Shown here: in pieces, positions 9,492-20,209 of the stretch | Layout of the letters: each line of letters begins with the position of its first letter | How positions within the stretch are numbered: position 1 is the stretch's first letter | Origin: Cupriavidus yeoncheonensis | GTDB lineage: Bacteria; Pseudomonadota; Gammaproteobacteria; Burkholderiales; Burkholderiaceae | Direction: 5' to 3' | Assembly (NCBI RefSeq): GCF_905397275.1 | Contig: NZ_CAJPUY010000002.1 | Location: 248,001 to 312,000, forward strand | DNA length: 64,000 bases | Translations under genes and position numbers: made by a program | Notes under the pieces: generated by a model | What the model was told of the DNA's origin: nothing | The model's input: only the letters and a program-made list of their open reading frames with translations | Database searches by the model: none

Positions 9492-10136
9492 ATGCTCGAA
9501 CACCTGCGTCGCATCGTGGTGGAAGGCCCGGTCGGCTCCGGCAAGACCGCGCTGGCCCAACGCCTCGCGCACACGCTGCACGCGGCGGAGCTCCTCGATG
9601 GCGCCCGCGCCACCCCCTTCCTGGAACGCTTCTACCGCGAACCTGCACGCTACGCGCTGCCGCTGCAGCTCGCCTGCCTGAACAAGCGCGCCGACCAGCT
9701 CCAGCAATGGCAGAACGCCCTGCTGGCCGGGCAGCGCATGGTGACCAACTTCCTCTTCGCACGGGACCGCCTGTACGCTTCCCTGACGCTGCCCGAAGAC
9801 GAACTGGCGCTCTATGACGCCATTGCCGCCCGGCTGCAGCTGCCACCGCAGCGCACCGACCTCGTGATCATGCTGCAGGCCACCCCGTCCCTGCTGCGCG
9901 AGCGCATCGCCCGCCGTGGCGAGCCCGGCGAGGCCACCGGCATCGACGAGCAACACCTGCAACGGCTGACCGACGCCTACGGCGAACTGTTCCATCGCTA
10001 CGACGAAGCCCCGGTGCTGATCGTGGATACGGCCCATTTCAATCCGGTGGACAACGATGGGGATTTCCGTACACTACTGACGCGCATCGAGAACATGCGC
10101 GGACGCAGGGCCTTTCTCAATCTGGCTGCGCCCTGA
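9492..10136 (+). CDS. Deoxynucleoside kinase family protein
   Basis: A 214-residue P-loop kinase of the deoxynucleoside kinase family (deoxyadenosine/deoxyguanosine kinase-like). The P-loop GPVGSGKT is at residues 12-19, the ARDRLYAS stretch near 90 matches the family's DR motif, and the LID-like RIARRGEPGE lies near 138. It would phosphorylate purine deoxynucleosides for salvage. It sits between folK and panB, 34 bp after folK, interrupting the folK-panB order seen in E. coli. Confidence 0.85.
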   Translation: MLEHLRRIVVEGPVGSGKTALAQRLAHTLHAAELLDGARATPFLERFYREPARYALPLQLACLNKRADQLQQWQNALLAGQRMVTNFLFARDRLYASLTLPEDELALYDAIAARLQLPPQRTDLVIMLQATPSLLRERIARRGEPGEATGIDEQHLQRLTDAYGELFHRYDEAPVLIVDTAHFNPVDNDGDFRTLLTRIENMRGRRAFLNLAAP

Positions 10137-10232
10137 CCCCTCCGGGCCATGACCCGGGGCGGCACATAACCATAGCGACTGCCGCGCCGGCCGCCACAAC
10201 GCCGGGCGCCTCTCTCCTGACTCGTCACTGCC

Positions 10233-11054
10233 ATGAGCTACCTCCTCGACCCCACCCGCAAGACCGTCACCGTCACCCGCCTGCAGGCCATGCGCGACGC
10301 CGGTGAAAAGATCGCCATGCTGACCGCCTACGACTCCAGCTTCGGCGCACTGCTGGACTTCTGCGGCGTGGAAGTCATCCTCGTGGGCGACTCTCTCGGC
10401 AACGTGATGCAAGGCCAGCAGACCACGCTGCCCGTGACGCTGGAGCACATGGCCTACCACACCGAATGCGTGGCGCGCGCCAACCAGACCGCGCTGCTGG
10501 TGACCGACCTGCCCTTCGGCACCTATGGTACGCCGGAAATGGCCTTTGCCAGCGCGGTCGCGCTGATGCGCGCGGGCGCCCACATGGTCAAGCTCGAAGG
10601 CGGCGACTGGCTCGCCCCGACTGTGAAATTCCTGGTCGAACGCAGCATCCCGGTGTGTGCCCACATCGGCCTGACGCCGCAATCCGTGCACGCGTTCGGC
10701 GGCTTCAAGGTGCAGGGCAAGACCGACGAAGGCGCGGCCCAGCTCAAGCGCGACGCGCTCGCCATGCAAGCCGCTGGCGCGCAGATCGTACTGATGGAGG
10801 CCGTGCCGGCCACGCTGGCCGGCGAGATCACGCAGCAGCTCAAGGTACCGACGATCGGCATCGGCGCCGGTGCCGACTGCTCCGGCCAGGTGCTGGTGCT
10901 GCAGGACATGATCAACGTCTACCCGGGTCGCAAGGCCAAGTTCGTGCGCAATTTCATGGACGGCCAGACCTCGATCGAAGGCGCGATCCGTGCCTACGTG
11001 GCCGCCGTGAAGGACGGCAGCTTCCCCGCGGCAGAGCACACCTTCTCCGCCTGA
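10233..11054 (+). CDS. panB: 3-methyl-2-oxobutanoate hydroxymethyltransferase
   Basis: PanB, 273 residues, the normal length. It transfers a hydroxymethyl group from methylene-tetrahydrofolate to alpha-ketoisovalerate, the first step of pantothenate synthesis. [23 protein letters not shown] (metal and substrate site near residue 50) and the [14 protein letters not shown] stretch near 208 are diagnostic. panC does not follow; panD is elsewhere in this window inside the pnt locus. The ABC permease begins 3 bp after its stop. Confidence 0.97.
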   Translation: MSYLLDPTRKTVTVTRLQAMRDAGEKIAMLTAYDSSFGALLDFCGVEVILVGDSLGNVMQGQQTTLPVTLEHMAYHTECVARANQTALLVTDLPFGTYGTPEMAFASAVALMRAGAHMVKLEGGDWLAPTVKFLVERSIPVCAHIGLTPQSVHAFGGFKVQGKTDEGAAQLKRDALAMQAAGAQIVLMEAVPATLAGEITQQLKVPTIGIGAGADCSGQVLVLQDMINVYPGRKAKFVRNFMDGQTSIEGAIRAYVAAVKDGSFPAAEHTFSA

Positions 11055-11057
11055 CCG

Positions 11058-11756
11058 GTGGAGATCGGCGCCGCCACGCTGGCCGCATTCCGCCTGCTCG
11101 CCAGCGGCGACGCGGCGCTCTGGTTCATTGTCTGGACCTCGCTGATGGTGGCGGTGCTGGCGCTGGCCGTCGCCACCGCCCCGGCGGTAGGCGCTGCGTG
11201 GCTGATCGCCACGCACCGGTTTCCGGGGCGCCGCGCGGTGGTCGTGGTGGCGCAGGCCTTCCTCTCTTTCCCAACCGTGCTGGTCGGGCTCATCCTCTAC
11301 CTGCTGCTGACGCGCCAGGGACCGCTGGGCAGCCTGGCGCTGCTGTTCACGCCGGCCGGCATGGTGCTCGGGCAGGCGGTGATCGGCTTTCCCGTGATCC
11401 TCGCGTTCTCGCTGTCCACGCTGCAGGGCGCCGACCCGCGCCTGCGCGAAACCGCGCGCGTGCTCGGCGCGGGACGCTGGCGTACGTTCGTCACGGTTGT
11501 CCGGGAGCTGCGCTTCGGGCTGATGGCGGCCATCGTGGCGGGCTTCGGCCGCGTGATTGCCGAGGTGGGCTCGGCGCTGATGATCGGCGGGAATATCGAA
11601 GGCTCGACGCGCACCATCACCACGGCGATCGCGCTGGAAACGAGCAAAGGCGAATTCGCGCAAGGCATAGCGCTTGGCATCGTACTGGTGGCGCTGGCGC
11701 TGCTGGTGAACATTGCCCTGGCCTGGCTGCAGGGCGCCGGAGGCTTCCGCCGATGA
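11058..11756 (+). CDS. Tungstate/molybdate-type ABC transporter permease
   Basis: A 232-residue ABC permease (binding-protein-dependent type I) resembling TupB/WtpB of tungstate transport. Several hydrophobic helices are visible, and the cytoplasmic coupling loop reads ETARVLGAGRWRTFVTVVRE near residues 130-149 (EAA-like motif). The start is GTG 11058, 3 bp after panB. Its stop overlaps the ATPase start (ATGA). No periplasmic binding protein gene is next to the pair. Assignment to tungstate rather than another oxyanion rests on family resemblance only. Confidence 0.78.
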   Translation: MEIGAATLAAFRLLASGDAALWFIVWTSLMVAVLALAVATAPAVGAAWLIATHRFPGRRAVVVVAQAFLSFPTVLVGLILYLLLTRQGPLGSLALLFTPAGMVLGQAVIGFPVILAFSLSTLQGADPRLRETARVLGAGRWRTFVTVVRELRFGLMAAIVAGFGRVIAEVGSALMIGGNIEGSTRTITTAIALETSKGEFAQGIALGIVLVALALLVNIALAWLQGAGGFRR

Positions 11757-12439
11757 ACGGTTCGACCACGCCCTTGCTGACCTTGCGCGGACTGTCGCGC
11801 TCCATTGGCGCACGCCGGCTGTTCGAGGTCGGCGAACTGGTCTTTCCGCGCGCCACGGCCATCGTGCTGACGGGACAGAACGGCGCGGGCAAGACCACGC
11901 TGCTGCGCATGGTCGCCGGCCTGGAGCCTGCGCCTGGTGCCACCGTGCACTGGACCGGCGAAAACGCCGCTGCGCGCAGCGCACCGCTGGACCCGCTGCC
12001 TCGCGAACTGCGCGAGCGCATCGCCTACCTGCATCAGCACCCCTACCTGTTCCGCACTTCCGTGCGCGAGAACATCGCCTACGGCCTGCACGCACGCGGG
12101 CTGCCGCAGCAGGAGATCACGCGGCGGGTGGATGAGGCCCTGGCATGGGCGGGCGTCGCGCACCTGCAGGACACTGCTCCCGAGCGGCTGTCGGGCGGCG
12201 AGGTCCAGCGCGTCGCGCTGGCGCGCGCCAAGGTGCTGGAGCCGGAACTGATGCTGCTCGACGAGCCTACTTCCAGCCTGGACGGCCAGGCACGCGAACA
12301 GGTCATTGCGCTCGTTCGCGAACTGGCGGCCGAAGGCCGCACCGTGGTGATGATCTGCCACGACCGCGACCTGATCAATCTGCCTGGCGTGGTGCGGTGG
12401 AAGCTGGGCGACGGAATTCTGGATACGCACCATCGGTAG
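11753..12439 (+). CDS. ABC transporter ATP-binding protein (tungstate-type)
   Basis: A 228-residue ABC ATPase. Walker A GQNGAGKT (41-48), Q-loop region YLHQHPYLF (92-100), signature LSGGE (146-150), Walker B LMLLDE (167-171) and the switch His in CHD near 202 are all intact. It starts inside the permease stop codon, so the two are translationally coupled, and it would power the neighbouring permease. Its stop codon lies within a perfect palindrome shared with the convergent pabBC stop. Confidence 0.85.
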   Translation: MNGSTTPLLTLRGLSRSIGARRLFEVGELVFPRATAIVLTGQNGAGKTTLLRMVAGLEPAPGATVHWTGENAAARSAPLDPLPRELRERIAYLHQHPYLFRTSVRENIAYGLHARGLPQQEITRRVDEALAWAGVAHLQDTAPERLSGGEVQRVALARAKVLEPELMLLDEPTSSLDGQAREQVIALVRELAAEGRTVVMICHDRDLINLPGVVRWKLGDGILDTHHR

Positions 12440-12455
12440 CGGTGCGACCGCTACC
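12435..12455. terminator. Palindrome spanning the stop codons of two convergent genes
   Basis: GGTAGCGGT-GCG-ACCGCTACC is a perfect 9-bp stem with a 3-nt loop. The left arm contains the TAG stop of the ATPase gene (12437-12439). The right arm contains, on the minus strand, the TAG stop of pabBC (12451-12453). It has no T tract, so termination by itself is uncertain. Confidence 0.5.
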
Positions 12456-14364
12456 CCTGTAGAACAGCCCGCATCGCCCCGCGCAGCGAATTGACTGCCA
12501 CGATCGCCTGCGCGCGCATCAGCATCGCGCGCGTCACAACTGCCTCGCGGGCGGTGCCATCGAGCAGCGCATCGCCCTCCTCCAGCACCACCGCCCGCAT
12601 CACGCCGGGCAGGATGTCCGCAACCAGCGGCGGGGTCAGCCATGCGCCGTCGACCTTGACAAACACCGAGCTGCGGCCGCCTTCGAGCAATTCGCCGCGC
12701 GTGTTGAAGAACAGCCGATCAAAGCAGCCTTCGCGTTCCGCCGCCTGCCAGCCGGCGTCATAGACCGCGCGCACACTGGTCTTGTGCCGGCGCAGCGGCT
12801 CGGCGTCCGGCAGCGGTTCGGCAGCAAGGTCGAGTGCGACGGTCTGCGCGGCCAGCGGCTGCAGCGCACCGCTGGCGAAGGCAAGTTTGCCGGCCTTGTC
12901 GACGCTCATCCGCAGGCGCCAGTTGCCGGCGCCAAGACGCGCGGCCTCGGCCTCGACAGCGGCCGCGGCGGCCGCCTTGTCGAAGGCAAACCCGAACGTC
13001 GCCGACGATGAGGCCAGGCGCGCAAGATGGCGCTCGCGGCGCAGGCAATGGCCATCCTCGACACGCATGGTCTCGAACAGCGTGAAGCCCGGATCATGGC
13101 GGGTCAGGAAGCGTGCCTTCCAGCCGCACTCGGCAAACTCGTCCGCCGCCACGCTGTCGTGCACGATGCCGCCGCCCACGCCCATCTCGCCGGCACGCAA
13201 GCCGTCCGCCGCGCGTGGCGACAGCGCCAGCGTGCGGATGGCCACCGACATGGCAAAGCGGCACAAGCCGTGATCGCCGGGGGCTGGCGCGTCCAGCCAG
13301 CCGATTGCGCCCGTATAGAGCCCGCGCGGTGCGGCTTCCAGCTCGGCAATGATCTGCATGGTGCGCCGCTTGGGCGCACCGGTGATCGAGCCGCACGGGA
13401 ACAGTGCGCCGAACAGCTCGCCAAAGCGCGTATCCGGCCGTGCGGTCGCCGTGACGGTCGACGTCATCTGCAGCACGGCGCCGAACGGCTGCACGACGAA
13501 GCGGTCGGGCACCGCCACGCTGCCCGGCTGCGCGATGCGGCCCAGGTCGTTGCGCAGCAGGTCGACGATCATCACGTTCTCCGCGCGGTTCTTGGCATCG
13601 GCCGCGAGTGCGGCAGCGGCTTGCGCGTCTTTTTCCGCATTGCCCGAAAGCGGCGCGGTGCCCTTCATCGGCCGCGTCACCAGACGGCCATCGCCGTCGT
13701 GCTGCACGAACAACTCGGGGGACAGGGACAGTACCCACGTATCGCCGGGCAGGCAGGCCAGCACGCCGAACGGCACAGGCTGTGCGGCGCGCAGCGCCGC
13801 ATAGAGCGCGCGCGGATCACCGAAGGCCGAGAACGCGAGCCGTTGCGTGAAATTGACCTGGTAGGTGTCGCCGGCCTCGATCCAGGCGTGGATGCGCGCG
13901 ATCGCGGCATCGAAGGCTTCGCGCGGGGTATCGGCGGCGATATCCATGAGCCCGGCCGGCGACTGTGCGTCCGGCGCCGGCAACCACGTGCGCACGGCAT
14001 CGCCGTCCAGCCGCCGCATCTCGCGGAACCACAGCAGGCGCACGGCGCCGTCATGAAACGGCAGGCTGCCGTCCGTATGGTCCGTATGGGCAGGCGCACC
14101 TACCAGCGCACCGCCGAATTCATAAGGGGCGAACAGCGTGGCATGCCAGCCGCGGCGCCAGCCTTCGGCGAGCAGGGTATCCATCTGCGCGGTGTCGCCA
14201 CCGGCTGGCAGCAGGACTTCGCGGACCAGGCCGATATACAGGCGCGAGGCCGCTGCGCCGGGCGACGCAGTGGCATCGTCCAGCAGCACGAAAGGTTCGG
14301 AATCCGGGCAGGAATCCGGGCAGGAATCCGGGCAGAAATCGGGGCGAGAATGCGGGGAAGGCAC
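12451..14364 (-). CDS. pabB: Fused aminodeoxychorismate synthase component I / 4-amino-4-deoxychorismate lyase
   Basis: A bifunctional protein of about 637 residues for p-aminobenzoate synthesis. The N-terminal part is PabB: it contains PMKGT, the lysine motif that separates aminodeoxychorismate synthase from anthranilate synthase, and GSITGAPKRRTM of the chorismate-binding fold. From about residue 427 (FTLFETMRVEDG) it continues as a PabC-type PLP lyase, with the PLP lysine in RRHKTS. The start is uncertain: there is no ATG in frame near the N terminus. I give GTG 14364; GTG 14289 or an upstream TTG are alternatives, and none has a clear ribosome-binding site. The first 25 codons include a 12-bp tandem repeat. 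Confidence 0.85.
   Translation of the reverse strand: MPSPHSRPDFCPDSCPDSCPDSEPFVLLDDATASPGAAASRLYIGLVREVLLPAGGDTAQMDTLLAEGWRRGWHATLFAPYEFGGALVGAPAHTDHTDGSLPFHDGAVRLLWFREMRRLDGDAVRTWLPAPDAQSPAGLMDIAADTPREAFDAAIARIHAWIEAGDTYQVNFTQRLAFSAFGDPRALYAALRAAQPVPFGVLACLPGDTWVLSLSPELFVQHDGDGRLVTRPMKGTAPLSGNAEKDAQAAAALAADAKNRAENVMIVDLLRNDLGRIAQPGSVAVPDRFVVQPFGAVLQMTSTVTATARPDTRFGELFGALFPCGSITGAPKRRTMQIIAELEAAPRGLYTGAIGWLDAPAPGDHGLCRFAMSVAIRTLALSPRAADGLRAGEMGVGGGIVHDSVAADEFAECGWKARFLTRHDPGFTLFETMRVEDGHCLRRERHLARLASSSATFGFAFDKAAAAAAVEAEAARLGAGNWRLRMSVDKAGKLAFASGALQPLAAQTVALDLAAEPLPDAEPLRRHKTSVRAVYDAGWQAAEREGCFDRLFFNTRGELLEGGRSSVFVKVDGAWLTPPLVADILPGVMRAVVLEEGDALLDGTAREAVVTRAMLMRAQAIVAVNSLRGAMRAVLQG
14299..14334 (-). 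repeat. 12-bp tandem repeat in the 5' end of pabBC
   Basis: Three perfect copies of GGAATCCGGGCA (plus-strand reading) with a fourth degenerate copy to about 14344. If translated in the pabBC frame it encodes repeats of Asp-Ser-Cys-Pro. It lies between the two candidate GTG starts, so it could be untranslated leader. Confidence 0.85.
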
Positions 14365-14423
14365 GGCGGCAAGCGGGGAAAACGCAGCGCCTGCATTATG
14401 CGCTGCCGGCCCGCGTCGCGGGC

Positions 14424-14459
14424 ACAAAAGCAAACCGGCCACGCGCTGGCGTGACCGGT
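14424..14459 (-). terminator. Terminator of the dnaK-dnaJ transcript
   Basis: An 11-bp stem with one G-T pair and a 4-nt loop at 14434-14459, followed on the minus strand by a T-rich tract (GTTTGCTTTTG). It lies between the dnaJ stop and the pabBC start region. Confidence 0.7.
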
Positions 14460-14474
14460 CTTGCGGGGCCTGGC

Positions 14475-15614
14475 TTAGCTGAAGAAGCTCTTCACCTTGT
14501 CCAGCCAGGACTGCTCCTGCGGACTGTGGCGCGAGCCGCCTTCGTGCACCGAGCGGTCGAACTGGCGCAGCATGTCCTTCTGGGCCTCGGTCAGCTTGAC
14601 CGGCGTCTCCACGTTCACATGCACGTAGAGGTCGCCCGGATAGCCCGAACGCACGCCCTTGATGCCCTTGCTGCGCAGGCGGAAGGTCTTGCCGGACTGC
14701 GTCGCCTCGGGCACCGGGAAGGTGGCCTTGCCGTTCAGCGTCGGCACTTCCAGGTCTCCACCCAGCGCCGCGGTGGCGAAGGAGATCGGCATCTGGCAGT
14801 GCAGGTCGTCGCCGTCGCGTTCGAACACCGGGTGCGCCTTGATGTGGACTTCCACATACAGGTCGCCCGGCGGGCCGCCGTTGATGCCCGGCTCGCCATT
14901 GCCCGACGAGCGGATGCGCATGCCTTCGTCGATGCCGGCCGGAATCTTCACTTCCAGCGTCTTCTGCGACTTCAGCTTGCCCTGGCCGTGGCACTTGGTG
15001 CATGGCTTCGGGATGAACTTGCCGCTGCCGTGGCACTTCGGGCAGGTCTGCTGCATCGTGAAGAAGCCCTGCGACACGCGCACCTGGCCGTTGCCGTGGC
15101 AGGTCGGGCAGGTTTCCACGCTCGAACCGGGCTCGGCGCCCTTGCCGTGGCAATGGTCGCACTCGTCCCAGTGCGGTACGCGGATCTGGGCCTCGTGGCC
15201 GTGGGCAGCCTGCTCCAGCGAGATTTCCATGCTGTAGCGCAGGTCGGCGCCGCGATAGGCCTGCGGACCGCCGCCGCCGCGGCGTCCGCCACCGCCCTGC
15301 TGGCCGAAGATGTCGCCGAAGATATCGCCGAAGGCCTCGGCGAACCCGCCGTAGCCGCCGGCGCCGCCGAAGCCGCCCGCCATGTTCGGGTCCACGCCGG
15401 CGTGGCCGTACTGGTCGTAGGCCGCCTTCTTCTCCGGGTCGGAAAGCATCTCGTAGGCCTCTTTGACCTCCTTGAATTTTTCCTCGGCATCCTTGCTGTC
15501 CGGATTGCGGTCCGGGTGGTACTTCATCGCGAGCTTGCGATAAACCTTCTTGATCTCGTCGTCGCTCGCGTTCTTGCCCACCCCGAGCACTTCGTAGTAG
15601 TCACGTTTTGCCAT
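14475..15614 (-). CDS. dnaJ: Chaperone protein DnaJ
   Basis: DnaJ, 379 residues, the Hsp40 co-chaperone that delivers substrates to DnaK and triggers its ATPase. The J-domain has HPD at residues 33-35, then a Gly/Phe-rich linker (about 78-115), four zinc-binding repeats ([32 protein letters not shown]) and the C-terminal substrate-binding domains. It lies 168 bp downstream of dnaK on the same strand and is expected to share the heat-shock transcript. The gap holds a T6 run without a convincing stem, so read-through is likely. Confidence 0.98.
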   Translation of the reverse strand: MAKRDYYEVLGVGKNASDDEIKKVYRKLAMKYHPDRNPDSKDAEEKFKEVKEAYEMLSDPEKKAAYDQYGHAGVDPNMAGGFGGAGGYGGFAEAFGDIFGDIFGQQGGGGRRGGGGPQAYRGADLRYSMEISLEQAAHGHEAQIRVPHWDECDHCHGKGAEPGSSVETCPTCHGNGQVRVSQGFFTMQQTCPKCHGSGKFIPKPCTKCHGQGKLKSQKTLEVKIPAGIDEGMRIRSSGNGEPGINGGPPGDLYVEVHIKAHPVFERDGDDLHCQMPISFATAALGGDLEVPTLNGKATFPVPEATQSGKTFRLRSKGIKGVRSGYPGDLYVHVNVETPVKLTEAQKDMLRQFDRSVHEGGSRHSPQEQSWLDKVKSFFS

Positions 15615-15782
15615 GGTGGCTCATTACCGTTTGGCCCGGAACCGCCACTGCGGCGGCTCCCGGCGAATAGCAAAAAAGCCGAGCGAGGCATCCGACTGCG
15701 GTTTCCCGCTGGGTCCGATGTCCTTCGCCCGGCGTCGGGACGGGGCGGCGCCGGCGCATGCCCGCGCCACCGCCCTTCCCGA

Positions 15783-17723
<1,941 letters not shown>

Positions 17724-17780
17724 TTATTCTCTCCTATTGAGCCATCGCTATGCGCGCGGCTGCAATTCATCCTGAGTGCG

Positions 17781-17808
17781 AAATGTGGCCGTCCAAGGCC
17801 ATTTCAAG
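17781..17808 (-). promoter_or_regulatory. Sigma-32 heat-shock promoter of dnaK
   Basis: On the minus strand CTTGAAA (complement of 17802-17808), 13 bp, then CCACATTT (complement of 17781-17788). This fits the sigma-32 consensus CTTGAAA-N11-15-CCCCATNT with one mismatch. No CIRCE-type inverted repeat is seen in the 215-bp gap, which argues for sigma-32 rather than HrcA control of this gene. The rest of the gap shows no other element. Confidence 0.8.
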
Positions 17809-17938
17809 GGCGGAACCTGCAAATCCGAGTAATTTTCTCGGTTACTTCCGTCCGATCAACGGCGCGCCCGCGTCCGGCCTTGAGCGATACGCTGCGCAAG
17901 GCCATTGCAAACGATCCGCGGCGGCAAAAAGCAGTCCT

Positions 17939-18514
17939 TCAATCACTTTTTTTCGGGATATTTGCCGTATCGCGCCCGCGCTGCCACAGCACGTCGCTCC
18001 CCCCGTCGACGCGATTGAGCACCCGGGCCAGCACGAACATCAGGTCGGACAGCCGGTTCAGGTACTGGCGCGGTGCTTCATTGAGCGCCTCCATGGCGCC
18101 AAGCGCGACCAGCGCACGCTCGGCGCGCCGGCAGACGGTGCGGCAGATATGGGCCAGCGCGGCGGCCCGGCTGCCGCCGGGCAGGATGAACTCGGCCAGG
18201 CGCGGCAGTCCGGCGTTGTAGTGGTCCAGCCAGGCGTCGAGCTGCGCCACCTGCCCGGGCTGGAGCAAGGTATAGCCGGGGATGGAGAGTTCGCCACCGA
18301 GGTCGAACAGGTCATGCTGGATGTGCAGCAGCGCATCGCGCACGTCGGCCGGCAGCGCTTCGGTGAGCAGCACCCCGATCTGCGAATTGAGTTCGTCCAC
18401 GTCGCCGATGGCGGCGATGCGCAGGCTGTCCTTGCCCGTGCGGCTGCCGTCGCCGAGGCCGGTGGTGCCGGCGTCGCCGGTGCGGGTGGCAATCTTGGAC
18501 AGGCGGTGGCCCAT
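17939..18514 (-). CDS. Cob(I)alamin adenosyltransferase, PduO type
   Basis: A 191-residue PduO-type ATP:cob(I)alamin adenosyltransferase, which makes adenosylcobalamin from reduced cobalamin. The N-terminal ATP-binding motif TRTGDAGTTGLGDG (residues 11-24) is typical, as are GDVDELNSQIGVL near 38-50 and the C-terminal helix with RRAERALVAL. It is on the same strand upstream of dnaK, separated by 215 bp with the heat-shock promoter between, so it is likely an independent unit. No B12 riboswitch is visible upstream. Confidence 0.92.
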   Translation of the reverse strand: MGHRLSKIATRTGDAGTTGLGDGSRTGKDSLRIAAIGDVDELNSQIGVLLTEALPADVRDALLHIQHDLFDLGGELSIPGYTLLQPGQVAQLDAWLDHYNAGLPRLAEFILPGGSRAAALAHICRTVCRRAERALVALGAMEALNEAPRQYLNRLSDLMFVLARVLNRVDGGSDVLWQRGRDTANIPKKSD

Positions 18515-18647
18515 GCCGGTCTCCTCTGGAAGTCTTGGGGATGGCGCGCATTATGGCGTGCTTTGCCTCCCGCGCGAACGGCTCGCGCCGCAAGGGAATT
18601 CCGATCGTCCCGGACTGGCGCGGGGGTGCATCCGGCGCCGCGCGGCG

Positions 18648-18653
18648 TAGAAT
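18648..18653 (+). promoter_or_regulatory. Candidate -10 element for the FAD-linked oxidase gene
   Basis: TAGAAT in the context GCGTAGAATGGCGG, 120 bp upstream of the ATG at 18774, in the 259-bp divergent gap with the adenosyltransferase gene. No clear -35 was found and nothing else stands out in this gap. Confidence 0.3.
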
Positions 18654-18773
18654 GGCGGCATTCGCCAATCAACAATCGGGTCGCGCTCCTTCCGCCGCCA
18701 CACCCGCCGCCGACACCCCGCCGACGGTTCCGGAAGCCTGGCTGCACGCCGCGGCGACCCGCCGGAGACCTGC

Positions 18774-20204
18774 ATGAACCACCCCACGCCACACGCCGCC
18801 CTGGCACGCCGCCCCTTGCCGCCCGCCCTGCGTGACGCGCTGCAGGCCCGCTTCGGCGACCGCTTCTCGACCTCGGCCGGCGTCTGCGAGCACCATGGCC
18901 GCGATGAATCGCCGTTCCCGCCGGCGCTGCCGGACGGCGTCGTGTTCGCCCACAGCACCGAGGAAGTCGCCGAGGTCGCGCGCCTTTGCAACCAGCACGG
19001 CGTGCCGCTGATCGCCTACGGCGCGGGCTCTTCGCTCGAAGGGCATCTGCTGGCCGTAGCCGGCGGCATCAGCCTGGACCTGTCGCAAATGAACCGGGTG
19101 CTGGCGATCCAGCCGGAAGACCTGACCGTGACCGTGCAGCCGGGCGTCACGCGCAAGCAGCTGAACCAGGAGATCAAGGATACGGGCCTGTTCTTCCCGA
19201 TCGACCCGGGCGCCGACGCGTCGCTGGGCGGCATGTGCGCCACGCGGGCCTCCGGGACCAATGCGGTGCGCTATGGCACCATGCGCGAGAACGTGCTGGC
19301 ACTGACCGTGGTGACCGCCGACGGACGCGTGATCCGCACCGGCACGCAGGCACGCAAGTCGTCGGCGGGCTATGACCTGACGCGCCTGTTCGTCGGCAGC
19401 GAGGGGACGCTGGGCATCATCACCGAGGTGACCGTGCGCCTGTACCCGCAGCCCGAGGCGATTTCCGCCGCGGTCTGCGCGTTCCCGAGCATGAGCAGCG
19501 CGGTGCAGGCCGTGATCCAGACCATCCAGCTTGGCGTGCCGGTCGCGCGCGTCGAGTTCGTCGATGCGCTGGCCATCCGCGCCATCAACCGGCACGACAA
19601 CCTGACGCTGCCGGAAATGCCGCACCTGTTCTTCGAGTTCCACGGCACCGGGGCCGGCGTGCGCGAGCAGGCCGAGACCGTGCAGCAGATCACCGCCGAG
19701 CATGGCGGCCAGGACTTCGAATGGGCCACGCGGCCCGAAGACCGCAGCCGCCTGTGGAACGCGCGCCATACCGCCTACTTCGCCATGCTGCAGCTCAAGC
19801 CCGGCTGCCGCGCGGTGACCACCGACGTGTGCGTGCCGATCTCGCGCCTGGCGGATTGCGTCGCCGAGACCGAGCAGGACCTGATCGCCTCGTCGCTGCC
19901 CTGCCCGATCGTCGGCCATGTCGGCGACGGCAATTTCCACGTGGCGATCCTGGTCGACCCCGGCAAGCCGGAAGAGATGGCCGAGGCCGAGGACATCAAC
20001 CGCCGCATCGTCGAGCGCGCGCTGGCGATGGGCGGCACCTGCACCGGCGAGCATGGCGTGGGCCTGCACAAAATGGATTTCCTGGTGCGCGAGCACGGCG
20101 AGGATGCGCTGGACCTGATGCGCGTGATCAAGCAAGCGCTCGATCCCAACGGCATCCTGAACCCGGGCAAGATCTTCCGCTCCGTGCGCGGCCCGGCCGG
20201 CTGA
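18774..20204 (+). CDS. FAD-linked 2-hydroxyacid dehydrogenase (D-lactate dehydrogenase/GlcD-like)
   Basis: A 476-residue VAO-family flavoprotein. The PCMH-type FAD domain spans about residues 55-235 (AYGAGSSLEGH near 80, GADASLGGMCATRASGTNA near 143) and the C-terminal cap ends with GHVGDGNFH and GEHGVGLHKMDFL. It resembles bacterial D-lactate dehydrogenase (cytochrome) and is a paralogue of GlcD encoded about 3 kb downstream. It would oxidise a D-2-hydroxyacid and pass electrons to the respiratory chain. The substrate (D-lactate, glycolate or another) is not decided by sequence. A GcvA-like regulator begins 5 bp after its stop. Confidence 0.88.
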   Translation: MNHPTPHAALARRPLPPALRDALQARFGDRFSTSAGVCEHHGRDESPFPPALPDGVVFAHSTEEVAEVARLCNQHGVPLIAYGAGSSLEGHLLAVAGGISLDLSQMNRVLAIQPEDLTVTVQPGVTRKQLNQEIKDTGLFFPIDPGADASLGGMCATRASGTNAVRYGTMRENVLALTVVTADGRVIRTGTQARKSSAGYDLTRLFVGSEGTLGIITEVTVRLYPQPEAISAAVCAFPSMSSAVQAVIQTIQLGVPVARVEFVDALAIRAINRHDNLTLPEMPHLFFEFHGTGAGVREQAETVQQITAEHGGQDFEWATRPEDRSRLWNARHTAYFAMLQLKPGCRAVTTDVCVPISRLADCVAETEQDLIASSLPCPIVGHVGDGNFHVAILVDPGKPEEMAEAEDINRRIVERALAMGGTCTGEHGVGLHKMDFLVREHGEDALDLMRVIKQALDPNGILNPGKIFRSVRGPAG

Positions 20205-20209
20205 GCGGG

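Noticed and set aside
14299..14344. Tandem repeat in pabBC as a CRISPR remnant
   Set aside because: The units are 12 bp with no spacers, which is a microsatellite-type repeat.
15615..15782. T6 run and GC-rich dyads between dnaK and dnaJ as a terminator
   Set aside because: No stem longer than 3-4 bp sits directly before the T run, so I do not call a terminator.
18515..18773. Cobalamin riboswitch upstream of the adenosyltransferase gene
   Set aside because: No B12-box-like conserved sequence was seen, and the gap is mostly GC-rich spacer with one -10 candidate.
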